From positions 620,001-684,000 of the forward strand of contig CANLEM010000002.1 of the NCBI GenBank assembly GCA_947489685.1: DNA of 64,000 nt. Direction: 5' to 3'. The notes under the pieces are model-generated. The model was not told the origin of the DNA. It worked only from the letters and a program-made list of their open reading frames with translations, and searched no databases. Shown piece by piece: positions 8,459 through 16,880 of this stretch (its first letter is position 1; the number at the start of each line of letters is the position of its first letter). A program made the position numbers and the translations under genes. The stretch is from an uncultured Aquimarina sp. GTDB taxonomy: Bacteria > Bacteroidota > Bacteroidia > Flavobacteriales > Flavobacteriaceae.

Positions 8459-8475
8459 TTTCTAACTACTTTTTT
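8451..8475 (+). terminator. Terminator after HU / small basic protein
   Basis: Perfect 10-bp stem AAAAGTAGTT / AACTACTTTT (8451-8460, 8464-8473) with loop TCT and trailing T residues. The TAG stop codon of the 29-codon gene is within the 5' arm. Confidence 0.8.
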
Positions 8476-8548
8476 CGTTTAAAAGTTCTTTGAAATCGAA
8501 ATGAAGAATCTATATTAATGGCTACCCTTATATAGGCTTTGTTTCAAC

Positions 8549-8612
8549 GGAATTATCAAAAATTCCTGTGAAAAAATTGTTTAATCCATTTTGATAAATT
8601 ATTTATCAAAAT
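8549..8612 (+). promoter_or_regulatory. Structured leader of the RNase E/G gene
   Basis: Two dyads lie in the 170-bp gap before the GTG start at 8629. The first is GGAATT-ATCAAA-AATTCC (8549-8566). The second is a perfect 12-bp inverted repeat with a 1-nt centre, ATTTTGATAAAT-T-ATTTATCAAAAT (8588-8612), ending 16 bases before the start codon. As RNA the second would form a 10-bp stem with a 5-nt loop. A feedback site for the encoded RNase is plausible by analogy with the rne leader of E. coli, but this is inference. Confidence 0.5.
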
Positions 8613-8628
8613 AAAAATCTAACTCAGA

Positions 8629-10167
8629 GTGAACAAAGAATTGATCATTAGATCTGGTTCCTCTACAGATTTTGCCTTATTAAAGGATGGAAAACTAATT
8701 GAATTACATAAGGAAGAAGACGATAGTAATTTTTCGGTAGGTGATATTCTTATTGCCAAAATCCGTAAATCTGTCCCTGGATTAAATGCCGCATTTGTAA
8801 ATGTTGGTTATGAAAAAGATGCTTTTTTGCATTATCATGATTTGGGTCCTCAAGTATCTTCTTTACTTAAATTCATAAAACGTGTAAGCACAGGTAAATT
8901 AAAAAATTATTCTCTTAAGGATTTTCCTTTTGAGAACGATATTGATAAGCACGGTACTATTACCAATGTGTTAAAATCAAATCAATCGCTATTAGTACAA
9001 ATAGTAAAAGAACCTATTTCTACCAAAGGCCCTAGGATAAGCTCAGAGCTATCAATTGCCGGTAGATATATTGTATTAGTTCCTTTTTCTAATCGCATTT
9101 CAATTTCGCAAAAAATTGAATCGTCTGAAGAAAAAGAACGCTTAAAAAGGCTTGTAAAAAGTATCAAGCCTAAAGGTTTCGGAATTATAGTACGTACAGT
9201 AGCAGAAGGCAAAAAAGTAGCAGAACTAGATAGAGATTTGCAAAACTTGATGGATCGCTGGAAAGCTATGTGTAAAAAATTATACAAAGCACACCATCCA
9301 TCAAAAGTATTAGGTGAAATGAATAGAGCATCTTCAATTTTAAGAGATGTTTTTAACGACACCTTTACTTCAATTGTTGTAGATGATGAAGATCTCTGCA
9401 ACAGAATCAAAGAGTATCTGCAAGAAATTGCACCAAAAAAGGAATCAATTGTAAAACTTCATTCGTCTAACGCACCCGTTTTTGAAAAATATGGGATCGA
9501 AAGACAAATCAAAACTAGTTTTGGCAAAACGGTATCCATGAGTAAAGGCGCCTATCTAGTCATCGAACATACAGAAGCGATGCATGTAATAGACGTTAAT
9601 AGTGGAAACAGATCGAATAAAGCCAAAAACCAAGAAGATACAGCACTAGAGGTAAACCTTATTAGCGCTGCAGAAGTTGCCCGACAATTACGTTTAAGGG
9701 ATATGGGAGGTATTATTGTAATCGATTTTATCGATATGAATAATGCCGAAAACCGTAGAACACTCTTTAATCATTTAAGAGAAGAAATGAAAGACGATCG
9801 AGCAAAACATAAGATTTTACCGCCAAGTAAATTTGGCTTGATTCAAATCACACGGCAACGTGTGCGACCAGAAATGAACATCAAAACCCGGGAGGATAAT
9901 CCAAACGGTAGTAATGGCGAAGTTGAGGCGCCAATTGTTCTAGTAGATAAAATAAAGGTCGAATTAGAAAAATTAATTAAAAAAGATCATAAAAAGATTA
10001 CGCTTAGCGCGCACCCTTTTATCGCAGCTTTTTTAACTAAAGGATTTCCATCTACCCGATCCAAATGGTTTATGGACCATAAACGATGGGTAAAGATTGT
10101 ACCTAGAGACGCTTACACGTATTTAGAATATCATTTTCACGATCAAAATGGTGAATTGATAAAGTAA
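8629..10167 (+). CDS. rng: Ribonuclease E/G family endoribonuclease
   Basis: A 512-residue RNase with a GTG start. The N-terminal S1 domain (~35-125: GDILIAKIRKSVPGLNAAFVNVG) precedes the RNase-H-like catalytic core. The metal-binding aspartates are in VIDVNSGN (~residue 324) and GGIIVIDFIDM (~365). It cleaves single-stranded AU-rich RNA in rRNA maturation and mRNA decay. The Zn-link cysteines (CPxC) that join subunits in E. coli RNase E are absent; the segment after TRQRVRPEMN has no Cys pair. It also lacks the long disordered C-terminal scaffold of RNase E, so it is closer to RNase G. A terminator follows directly. Confidence 0.93.
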   Translation: MNKELIIRSGSSTDFALLKDGKLIELHKEEDDSNFSVGDILIAKIRKSVPGLNAAFVNVGYEKDAFLHYHDLGPQVSSLLKFIKRVSTGKLKNYSLKDFPFENDIDKHGTITNVLKSNQSLLVQIVKEPISTKGPRISSELSIAGRYIVLVPFSNRISISQKIESSEEKERLKRLVKSIKPKGFGIIVRTVAEGKKVAELDRDLQNLMDRWKAMCKKLYKAHHPSKVLGEMNRASSILRDVFNDTFTSIVVDDEDLCNRIKEYLQEIAPKKESIVKLHSSNAPVFEKYGIERQIKTSFGKTVSMSKGAYLVIEHTEAMHVIDVNSGNRSNKAKNQEDTALEVNLISAAEVARQLRLRDMGGIIVIDFIDMNNAENRRTLFNHLREEMKDDRAKHKILPPSKFGLIQITRQRVRPEMNIKTREDNPNGSNGEVEAPIVLVDKIKVELEKLIKKDHKKITLSAHPFIAAFLTKGFPSTRSKWFMDHKRWVKIVPRDAYTYLEYHFHDQNGELIK

Positions 10168-10171
10168 AAAT

Positions 10172-10205
10172 AAAAACCCAGTTCTTAATTGAGCTGGGTT
10201 TTTTT
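10172..10205 (+). terminator. Terminator of the RNase gene
   Basis: Stem CCCAGTTC / GAGCTGGG (10177-10184, 10191-10198; one G-U pair) extended by A/T pairs, loop TTAATT, then a run of seven T. Confidence 0.85.
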
Positions 10206-10219
10206 GTTTTATATATTTG
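10189..10219 (+). promoter_or_regulatory. Promoter of recX, overlapping the upstream terminator
   Basis: TTG (10189-10191, in the terminator loop), 20-bp spacer, TATATTTG (10212-10219). The ATG at 10226 is 6 bases further on, so the recX message would be leaderless or nearly so. Confidence 0.65.
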
Positions 10220-10225
10220 TCATGA

Positions 10226-10702
10226 ATGAAGGATAGAAATATAGCATATATAGGCGTAACCGAAGCCACAAAAAAAATGGAGCGATACTGTGCATACCAA
10301 GAGCGTTGCCATAAAGATGTAGAGGATAAACTTAAAACAATGTCGTTGATTCCTGAAGCAAAAGAAAAAATTATTTTACATCTTCTTGATCATAATTTTT
10401 TAAACGAAGAACGTTTTGCGCAAAGCTTTGCTCGAGGAAAATTTCGGATAAAAAAATGGGGAAAACAACGTATTATTAGAGAATTAAAATACCGGAAAAT
10501 CTCTGCTTATAATATTAAAACCGCCTTAAAAGAAATCCCCGAAAAAGAATACCTAGAAACTTTTCATGAACTGGCCGAAAAAAAGATGACCTCTATCTCT
10601 GAACAAGATCTCTATAAAAAGAAAAAAAAATTAATTGATTACCTCCTTTATCGGGGGTGGGAAAATCAATTAGTCTTTGAAAAAGTTAAAGAACTTTCTT
10701 AA
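10226..10702 (+). CDS. recX: Regulatory protein RecX
   Basis: A 158-residue all-helical protein with the RecX three-helix repeat pattern: CHKDVEDKLKTM, FLNEERFAQSFARGKFRIKKWGKQRI, then LIDYLLYRGW and VFEKVKEL in the last repeat. RecX binds RecA filaments and restrains recombinase activity. recA is not in the window. An ATG four bases upstream (10222) runs into a stop after four codons, which fixes this start. A promoter lies directly before it. Length is normal for the family. Confidence 0.92.
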   Translation: MKDRNIAYIGVTEATKKMERYCAYQERCHKDVEDKLKTMSLIPEAKEKIILHLLDHNFLNEERFAQSFARGKFRIKKWGKQRIIRELKYRKISAYNIKTALKEIPEKEYLETFHELAEKKMTSISEQDLYKKKKKLIDYLLYRGWENQLVFEKVKELS

Positions 10703-10736
10703 AAAAGAATAGACAACATGACCATGGTTAAACTTA

Positions 10737-11603
10737 TTAAAAACCATTTCTTTTATTCGTTCTGGTGATCGCTTTGGCATTCTTATGCTCAATCCATTTT
10801 TGTCCTTTCACTTTTCTCATTAAATTATCAAAATGGCGCATGATAAAAACGTTATAAACCGCGGTAGAGAAATTCTTTATCCCTTTTGAAGTAGAACGAA
10901 TACTCATCGAGAATCCTGGAGTTAAATACGTCATTTGATGCCAATACCCTTCGGGCATATACAGTGTATCTCCATGTTTAAGATTTGCTATAAACCCCTT
11001 AGCCCTCTTCAAAGCTGGCCATTTTTCGAAATCCGGGTTTTCAAAATCTATATCTTGATGTGATATCAGAGCATGTGGTACTTTATACAGGTATTTGGTT
11101 TCTGAAGGGGGAAATAAAATACATTGTTTTTCGCCATGAAAATGGAAATGAAGAATATTTGCCAAATCTATATCATAATGCATAAACACTTTAGAACCGC
11201 CACCGCCAAAAAATAAATACGGCATTTTCTTCATAAATTTTAGACCTATTTTGGGATAACTGAAATCCTTTTGAAGTTCTGGGACTTCTTTCAGCAAATT
11301 ATAGAGAAAAATTCGGCGATTAGTTGGTCCTTTTTCAAGCAAGTCGACATACTCAGACATTTTCATACTTGTATGAGCCTCATTAAATTTACGCTTCGAA
11401 GAAATCGGCCGATCATCATAAATAGGAACCACTTTATCCCCTGCCAAATCATTAACATACGATAGATTCCATTTTTTGAACGCGGGCCAATCCGAAATCA
11501 ATCGCTCAATTACAACTGGTTTTTGTAAAGCGACATATTGCGTAAGAAACTCTTCTTTGGTAATTGTTTTTACCCTTGTTATTTGCTCTAAATTTAATTT
11601 CAC
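10737..11603 (-). CDS. Cupin-8 / JmjC-like Fe(II)/2-oxoglutarate-dependent oxygenase
   Basis: A 288-residue protein with a GTG start. The beta-barrel carries the Fe(II) triad as HYD (in FMHYDIDLANILHFHFHG, ~142-144) and a distal His in YMPEGYWHQMTYL (~222). The region between, KQCILFPPSETKYLY, is typical of cupin_8/JmjC hydroxylases related to FIH and JMJD5. These enzymes hydroxylate protein or small-molecule side chains; the substrate here is unknown. N-terminal residues 14-40 (TKEEFLTQYVALQKPVVIER) follow the family. It stands alone between recX, which is convergent, and bioB. Confidence 0.88.
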   Translation of the reverse strand: MKLNLEQITRVKTITKEEFLTQYVALQKPVVIERLISDWPAFKKWNLSYVNDLAGDKVVPIYDDRPISSKRKFNEAHTSMKMSEYVDLLEKGPTNRRIFLYNLLKEVPELQKDFSYPKIGLKFMKKMPYLFFGGGGSKVFMHYDIDLANILHFHFHGEKQCILFPPSETKYLYKVPHALISHQDIDFENPDFEKWPALKRAKGFIANLKHGDTLYMPEGYWHQMTYLTPGFSMSIRSTSKGIKNFSTAVYNVFIMRHFDNLMRKVKGQKWIEHKNAKAITRTNKRNGF

Positions 11604-11667
11604 TTAGTTATGAAAGTAATTTTAAAACGATTACGTTTTATGTATGAAAAATACTCTTTTCGAAATT

Positions 11668-12771
11668 TTACTTATCTGCTATTACTTTTTTGGATTTATG
11701 TTTAGCAGCTTCATTACGTTCTATAGAATGCTCAGGTCTTGACCATTTTGGTTTTTCTCCAAGAGCTTCAAACTTAGAATCTTCAGCTTCAACAGTTTCC
11801 GGTTGTGCTTTTTTTACGAATGGTTTTTGCGGTTCAAGGCCCAATAATGAAAACATCTCCATGTCTTCATTAACATCTGGATTTGGTGTAGTTAGTAATT
11901 TATCTCCTGCAAAAATAGAATTTGCTCCAGCAAAGAAACACATTGCCTGGCCTTCTCTACTCATATCGGTTCTTCCTGCAGATAATCTAACCTGCGTTCT
12001 AGGCATAATAATACGTGTGGTAGCCACCATTCGTATCATATCCCATATTGCCACTGGTTTTTCTTCTTCCATTGGGGTACCTTCTACAGCAACCAAGGCA
12101 TTAATAGGCACCGATTCTGGTTGTGGATTAAGTTTTGAAAGAGCAACCAGCATTCCTGCTCGATCCTCTACTTTTTCTCCCATACCAATAATACCTCCAC
12201 TACATACTGTAACATTGGTTTTACGCACATTATCAATCGTTTGTAAACGATCTTCATATCCTCTAGTAGAAATTACCTCTTTATAATATTCTTCTGAAGT
12301 ATCTAAATTATGGTTATAAGCGTATAATCCCGCTTCTGCTAGTCGTTGCGCCTGGTTTTCGGTTATCATACCAAGTGTACAACATACTTCCATGTCCAAT
12401 TTATTGATTGTACGAACCATTTCCAATACGTTTTCAAACTCTGGCCCATCTTTTACATTACGCCATGCAGCACCCATACACACTCTTGAACTACCTGAAG
12501 CCCTAGCTCTTAATGCTTGTGCTTTTACTTGTTGCACACTCATTAGATCATTTCCTTCAATATCTGTGTGATATCTAGCAGCTTGGGGACAATACCCACA
12601 ATCTTCTGGGCAACCTCCTGTTTTAATAGATAAAAGAGTGGATACCTGTACGGTATTTGGATTATGATGTTCTCTATGAATGCTAGCAGCTTCATAAAGC
12701 AAATCCATTAAAGGTTTATTGTATATATCAAGAATTTCTTGCTTTGTCCAATCGTGTCTCGTAACGCTCAT
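11668..12771 (-). CDS. bioB: Biotin synthase
   Basis: A 367-residue radical-SAM enzyme that inserts sulfur into dethiobiotin. The cluster ligands are visible as CPEDCGYC (~54-61, the CxxxCxxC of radical SAM), and the conserved Arg for the sacrificial [2Fe-2S] cluster lies in RLSAGRTDM. Residues after ~318 form a charged tail (EAEDSKFEALGEKPKW... KHKSKK) about 20-30 residues longer than in E. coli BioB. It has its own promoter at 12792-12823 and so is probably transcribed separately from the ketosynthase gene upstream. Confidence 0.97.
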   Translation of the reverse strand: MSVTRHDWTKQEILDIYNKPLMDLLYEAASIHREHHNPNTVQVSTLLSIKTGGCPEDCGYCPQAARYHTDIEGNDLMSVQQVKAQALRARASGSSRVCMGAAWRNVKDGPEFENVLEMVRTINKLDMEVCCTLGMITENQAQRLAEAGLYAYNHNLDTSEEYYKEVISTRGYEDRLQTIDNVRKTNVTVCSGGIIGMGEKVEDRAGMLVALSKLNPQPESVPINALVAVEGTPMEEEKPVAIWDMIRMVATTRIIMPRTQVRLSAGRTDMSREGQAMCFFAGANSIFAGDKLLTTPNPDVNEDMEMFSLLGLEPQKPFVKKAQPETVEAEDSKFEALGEKPKWSRPEHSIERNEAAKHKSKKVIADK

Positions 12772-12791
12772 ATATAAGGTATGTAAGTCTT

Positions 12792-12823
12792 CAAAAGTAA
12801 TTGTTTAAATTCAAAAAACACAA
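12792..12823 (-). promoter_or_regulatory. Promoter of bioB
   Basis: On the minus strand TTG (12823-12821), 21-bp spacer, TACTTTTG (12799-12792), matching the consensus. The leader is about 20 nt. Confidence 0.7.
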
Positions 12824-12875
12824 CTTAAAAAGATCAAATTAGTGGATTTTAATAACAACAAAATAATGAATTGTG

Positions 12876-14045
12876 TTAATTACGGTTTGGTTTTTCTAAC
12901 AAAATACTAACTGCATTTCCTCCAAAACCTACAGCATTCACCATTATTTTATTTAGTTTTTTTGGTGTGTTTTTATACTCTATAAAAGGAACAGGTATAA
13001 AATCTTGATGTTTGATCATTAAAGCTGCCAATTCTAAACTCAAGATTCCGCTGGCTCCAAAAGTATGCCCGATCTTCCATTTATTGGTAGTTAAAGCTGG
13101 CATATTATCTTTAAAAACGGTTTTTATAGCATTATATTCTGCTATATCTCCTTTTACTGTTCCGGGAGCATGCATTACAATAGCGTCTACCTCATCAGTA
13201 GTATAGTTCCCTAAAGCCATTTTCATAGATTTCTGAAAACAATCTGCTTTTGTAGATATAGAAATATTATGTTTCAAAGGTTCTGTTGCATAACCAATAC
13301 CGCTAATCAAAGCCAAGGCATTTTGCACTTGTCCTTTTTCTAAACAAGCCATAGCTGCTCCTTCGCCTAAATACATCGAATTTCTTTTTTTATCCCAATT
13401 CATGGCTTGACATGGATAGGCTTGATCAACTTCTAACGCATAAATCTTTAACGCCTTTATTTGCGCTATTGTAAATGGAGTTAGAGGTGCTTCACTTCCG
13501 CCCACCAAAAACTTATCTGCCAAACCAGATTGTATCCAGGCCACACCATTAAGGATTGCATGCAAAGCAGTAGAGCAGGTGATAGAGTGACTAATCTCTG
13601 GACCTGCGGTTTGCAAATCATGTGCGATCCAGGAAGAAATATTACCCAATGTGGTGGTTGGCGAACTTAATGTAGATGATTTACCTGTATCAAGAAACTC
13701 TTTATGATATTTTTCAAAAATTCCTGTTGCCCCTCTTGATGATCCAATATTAACGCCAAAATTGCGGTCTTGAGACCAGCCTGCATTTTGAACAGCTTTT
13801 CTTGCCACATAGATCCCATAGAGAACAGAATTATCCAGTGCTTCAAAATGATCATTTTCTTTTCTAAGTTCTGAAATGATTTGTTTAACCGCTATCGAAA
13901 GCTCTCCTATTGGTGTTTGTTGACCATCAAAATTCTTTACAGAAATGCAATGAGAAGGACTCTTATATCTTTCCCAAATTTGTTCTTGCGAAACTCCTAA
14001 CGGAGATATTGACGAAATGCCTGTAATAGATATTGGTTCTTGCAA
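12876..14045 (-). CDS. Beta-ketoacyl-ACP synthase (KAS I/II-like) in the biotin locus
   Basis: A thiolase-fold ketosynthase of ~389 residues. The active-site Cys is in SITCSTALHA, and the two catalytic His are in VMHAPGTVKGD (degenerate form of the usual NAHGTxTxxGD) and KIGHTFGASG. It is a C-H-H condensing enzyme of the FabF/FabB type, but with divergent motifs, and no ACP gene is adjacent. No ATG is in frame near the start. A TTG at 14061-14063 lies inside the -10-like element, so I prefer the TTG at 14043-14045 (MQEPISITG). Lying between bioB and bioA, it may supply or trim the pimeloyl chain; that is inference. Confidence 0.88.
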   Translation of the reverse strand: MQEPISITGISSISPLGVSQEQIWERYKSPSHCISVKNFDGQQTPIGELSIAVKQIISELRKENDHFEALDNSVLYGIYVARKAVQNAGWSQDRNFGVNIGSSRGATGIFEKYHKEFLDTGKSSTLSSPTTTLGNISSWIAHDLQTAGPEISHSITCSTALHAILNGVAWIQSGLADKFLVGGSEAPLTPFTIAQIKALKIYALEVDQAYPCQAMNWDKKRNSMYLGEGAAMACLEKGQVQNALALISGIGYATEPLKHNISISTKADCFQKSMKMALGNYTTDEVDAIVMHAPGTVKGDIAEYNAIKTVFKDNMPALTTNKWKIGHTFGASGILSLELAALMIKHQDFIPVPFIEYKNTPKKLNKIMVNAVGFGGNAVSILLEKPNRN

Positions 14046-14060
14046 TTTTTTTTGTTTTGG

Positions 14061-14091
14061 CAAATGTACTGGTTTGTTCTATTCTGTTCAA
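14061..14091 (-). promoter_or_regulatory. Promoter of the biotin-locus ketosynthase
   Basis: On the minus strand TTG (14091-14089), 20-bp spacer, TACATTTG (14068-14061). The predicted transcript starts near 14055, which excludes the first TTG as start codon. Confidence 0.65.
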
Positions 14092-14185
14092 TAGATATGT
14101 TATTTTTATGATGCTTTAGCATTAAAAATCAGTAACAAAAATCGAAGTTTAACTACTTATAGGTAGAAGATTATATATTTAATTT

Positions 14186-14638
14186 ATGGAAGAATATACA
14201 CCGCGCAAAAGTTGGTTTGCAAGAAATTGGGGTTGGGCTGTCCCACTAGGAGGTTGTTTAACTGCAATTATTCTCTTTTTTGTCTTTTTAGGTTCTGTTA
14301 TTTTTGGAGTTAGTGAACTTATGACGGGATCTGACCCATACAAAGAAGCGCTTGCCAAAGTTAAACAAGATGAATATGTAATTGGCATTTTGGGAGAACC
14401 CATTGAGACCGACGGTATAATGCAAGGAAATCTTTCTTTTGAAAATAATACCGGTAATGCCAATATCTCTATCCCCATAAAAGGCCCTAACGCGAAAGCT
14501 AAGTTATATGTCGTTGGGGTTAAACAAAATGATCAATGGACATATTCTGAAATGTACGTAATCATTTCTGAAACCGATGAACAAATTGATTTACTAGGTT
14601 ATGAACAAAAAGAACATGACGATCAGGAATTCGAGTAA
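14186..14638 (+). CDS. Coa1-like (cytochrome c oxidase assembly factor family) membrane protein
   Basis: A 150-residue protein: a short cytoplasmic N-terminus with NWGWAVPLGG, one membrane helix (~19-47), then a small periplasmic alpha/beta domain (~52-135). The pattern YKEALAKVKQDEYVIGILGEPIETDG followed by strands with G-rich turns and a final YVIISETDE fits the Coa1/Tim21 fold family. Bacterial members are widespread and mostly uncharacterised; a role in oxidase assembly here is not shown. It overlaps the next gene by 23 bp. The pair interrupts the minus-strand biotin genes. Confidence 0.7.
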   Translation: MEEYTPRKSWFARNWGWAVPLGGCLTAIILFFVFLGSVIFGVSELMTGSDPYKEALAKVKQDEYVIGILGEPIETDGIMQGNLSFENNTGNANISIPIKGPNAKAKLYVVGVKQNDQWTYSEMYVIISETDEQIDLLGYEQKEHDDQEFE

Positions 14639-15629
14639 TATTATAACATTTGGAGTTCCTCTATTAATTGTAGGCCTCATGATTTTGATTGCAACATCAA
14701 AATTGTTTGAGGCAAATCCTGAAACCTTATCAATAGGTATCACCCTGGATTTGTTATTTACCGTCCCTGTAATTTATTTTTTACTAATCAGGAAAAAAAA
14801 GATCCCTAAGATTACCATTGTTCCATTTTTTATTGTGGGAATGCTTATCGCATCTAATATCATCCCTCAAGAAAATCAATTTATTCTTAACTGGGCAAAG
14901 ACATGGATATTCCCCATTATTGAATTAGGAGTGGCTACTTTTATATTCTTTAAGGTTAGACAAACTTTAAAAAAATATCGTAGTAAGGCAGTGACTAATC
15001 CCGATTTCTTCTCTGCCTTAAAAGATACATGTCGCGAAATAATACCCCCTAAAATTGCCGAACTATTAGTAATGGAGTTGGCTGTATTTTATTATGGTTT
15101 TATAGATTGGAAAAAGAAAAAATTAGGACCTAACGAATTTTCTTATCACAAAAATAGTGGTACCATTTCGTTATTAATCGCATTTATACCTATAATAGGT
15201 ATCGAAACCTATGTTATTCATGTCCTTCTTTTAAAATGGAGTGCTATAGCAGCCTGGATTGCTTCTATTCTTAGTGTATACACCTGCATTCAAGTATTTG
15301 GATTTATGAAATCCATACTAAAAAGACCTATTACTATTGAAGGAAATAAACTATACTTACGATATGGTATTTTAAGTGAAACTATAATAGATATACATAA
15401 TATTGAATCTATAAACATCTCTGGTGCTGATCTAGAATGGAACGATGAAATCAAAAAATTATCTCCTTTGGGTGACCTAGAATCTCATAATATGGTGATC
15501 ACTCTAAAACAAAAAAACACCCTTACCGGACTCTACGGAATTAAAAAAAACTATACAACCATTGCATTTTTTATTGATCATAAAGAGGATTTCAAAGCTA
15601 AATTAGAAAATATACTATGCAAAGTCTAA
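14616..15629 (+). CDS. Polytopic membrane protein of unknown function
   Basis: A 337-residue protein with about seven hydrophobic segments (roughly 9-27, 33-48, 56-75, 81-103, 137-157, 175-215) followed by a ~110-residue soluble C-terminus. The C-terminal part (ITIEGNKLYLRYGILSETII and following beta strands) resembles a bacterial PH-like domain. I do not recognise the family. The start at 14616 (MTIRNSSNI) is chosen over an in-frame ATG 15 bases earlier because it gives the better N-terminus. It is coupled to the Coa1-like gene by overlap and is convergent with bioA, overlapping it by 15 bp. Confidence 0.75.
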   Translation: MTIRNSSNIITFGVPLLIVGLMILIATSKLFEANPETLSIGITLDLLFTVPVIYFLLIRKKKIPKITIVPFFIVGMLIASNIIPQENQFILNWAKTWIFPIIELGVATFIFFKVRQTLKKYRSKAVTNPDFFSALKDTCREIIPPKIAELLVMELAVFYYGFIDWKKKKLGPNEFSYHKNSGTISLLIAFIPIIGIETYVIHVLLLKWSAIAAWIASILSVYTCIQVFGFMKSILKRPITIEGNKLYLRYGILSETIIDIHNIESINISGADLEWNDEIKKLSPLGDLESHNMVITLKQKNTLTGLYGIKKNYTTIAFFIDHKEDFKAKLENILCKV

Positions 15630-16880
15630 CAAATCAATTATAGCGGTATATACTTTATCTAATTGCTCTTTTGTAATTACGTAAGGAGCCAATATATAAA
15701 TAGTATTTCCTAGAGGTCTAAGAAAGACTCCTTGATTCATAAAATGATTAAATATCTCATATCGTTTTTTACCATATCGATCCATTTCGATCTGTAACTC
15801 CATGGCAAAAATTACTCCAATTTGTCGTGTTGTTTTAACTTTGGGATGATCTTTTACCCTTGTATGGAACTCTTTGTGCGAATCCGTTACTCTTTGGATA
15901 TTGTTTTGCATTTCCTCACCTTGCAACAATTCGATTCCTGCTAATGCTACGGAGCATGCTATAGGATTAGCAGAGTAGGTATGTGCATGAAAAAAAGCTT
16001 TACCAACCGAGTCATCCAAAAATGCGTCGTATATTTCTTGAGTACAACTAGTAACTGCCATAGGGACAAATCCAGCGGTAAGCGATTTTGACATCGAGAT
16101 GATATCAGGTTTGGTAGGTACATGATCTGATGCAAAAGTTTTTCCCGTTTTACCAAAACCAGTCATAACCTCATCGGCTATTGTAACAATTTTATTTTGA
16201 CTACAAATTTTAAGAATTTTATCTAGATACTCAGCCTCAAACATATGCATAGCATTAGCTCCTTGTACTAATGGCTCGTAAATAAATGCAGCTACACTAT
16301 TAGTTTTTATAATCTCTTGTAACTGCGTTAATACATCCTCAATATTTTCATGATTTGGAGTAGGGATACGTTTTACATTAATAAAAAAATCTTCGAATGG
16401 ACCATTATAGACTGATAGTCCAGAAGCAGACATGGCTCCAAAAGTATCACCATGAAAACCATCTATAAAAGCAATAATCGTATCTCTTTTCTCGCCTTTA
16501 TTAAAATGATATTGCAATGCCATTTTAATACCAACTTCATTAGCAGTAGAGCCGTTATCCGAAAAGAATATTTTTTCTTGATTATCAGGCAAAATTTTAA
16601 TCAATTCTTCAGATAATCTAATGGCGGGTTCATGTGTAAATCCAGCAAATACAATCTGATCTAATTTCTGCATTTGCTCTTGCACCTTTTTTAGTATATA
16701 TTCATTGCAATGCCCATACATGGCCGTATACCAAGATGCAATTCCATCAATATATTCATTACCATCTTCATCAAAAAGTAATGCGCCTTTTGCACTTTTT
16801 ATTGGTAATGCTTCTGGATGAATCTTATGTTGAGTAAGTGGATGCCAAAGATGTTTTTTATCTCTTTCTTTAAGACTCAT
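15615..16880 (-). CDS. bioA: Adenosylmethionine-8-amino-7-oxononanoate aminotransferase
   Basis: A 421-residue PLP-dependent class-III aminotransferase that converts KAPA to DAPA using S-adenosylmethionine as amino donor. Visible features are the start KHLWHPLTQHK, the Tyr-containing GIASWYTAMYGH of DAPA synthases, the cofactor Asp in TIADEVMTGFGKTG, and the PLP lysine in SMSKSLTAG. It overlaps the end of bioD by 11 bp, which indicates translational coupling in the bioF-bioD-bioA operon. Length is normal. Confidence 0.97.
   Translation of the reverse strand: MSLKERDKKHLWHPLTQHKIHPEALPIKSAKGALLFDEDGNEYIDGIASWYTAMYGHCNEYILKKVQEQMQKLDQIVFAGFTHEPAIRLSEELIKILPDNQEKIFFSDNGSTANEVGIKMALQYHFNKGEKRDTIIAFIDGFHGDTFGAMSASGLSVYNGPFEDFFINVKRIPTPNHENIEDVLTQLQEIIKTNSVAAFIYEPLVQGANAMHMFEAEYLDKILKICSQNKIVTIADEVMTGFGKTGKTFASDHVPTKPDIISMSKSLTAGFVPMAVTSCTQEIYDAFLDDSVGKAFFHAHTYSANPIACSVALAGIELLQGEEMQNNIQRVTDSHKEFHTRVKDHPKVKTTRQIGVIFAMELQIEMDRYGKKRYEIFNHFMNQGVFLRPLGNTIYILAPYVITKEQLDKVYTAIIDLLDFA

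Noticed and set aside
11690..12286. A 198-codon plus-strand ORF opposite bioB
   Set aside because: It is antisense to the conserved radical-SAM coding sequence, has no start context or recognised motif, and its composition follows from codons of bioB.
14046..14063. Ketosynthase start at the TTG at 14063
   Set aside because: It lies within the TACATTTG promoter element, so it would not be in the mRNA.
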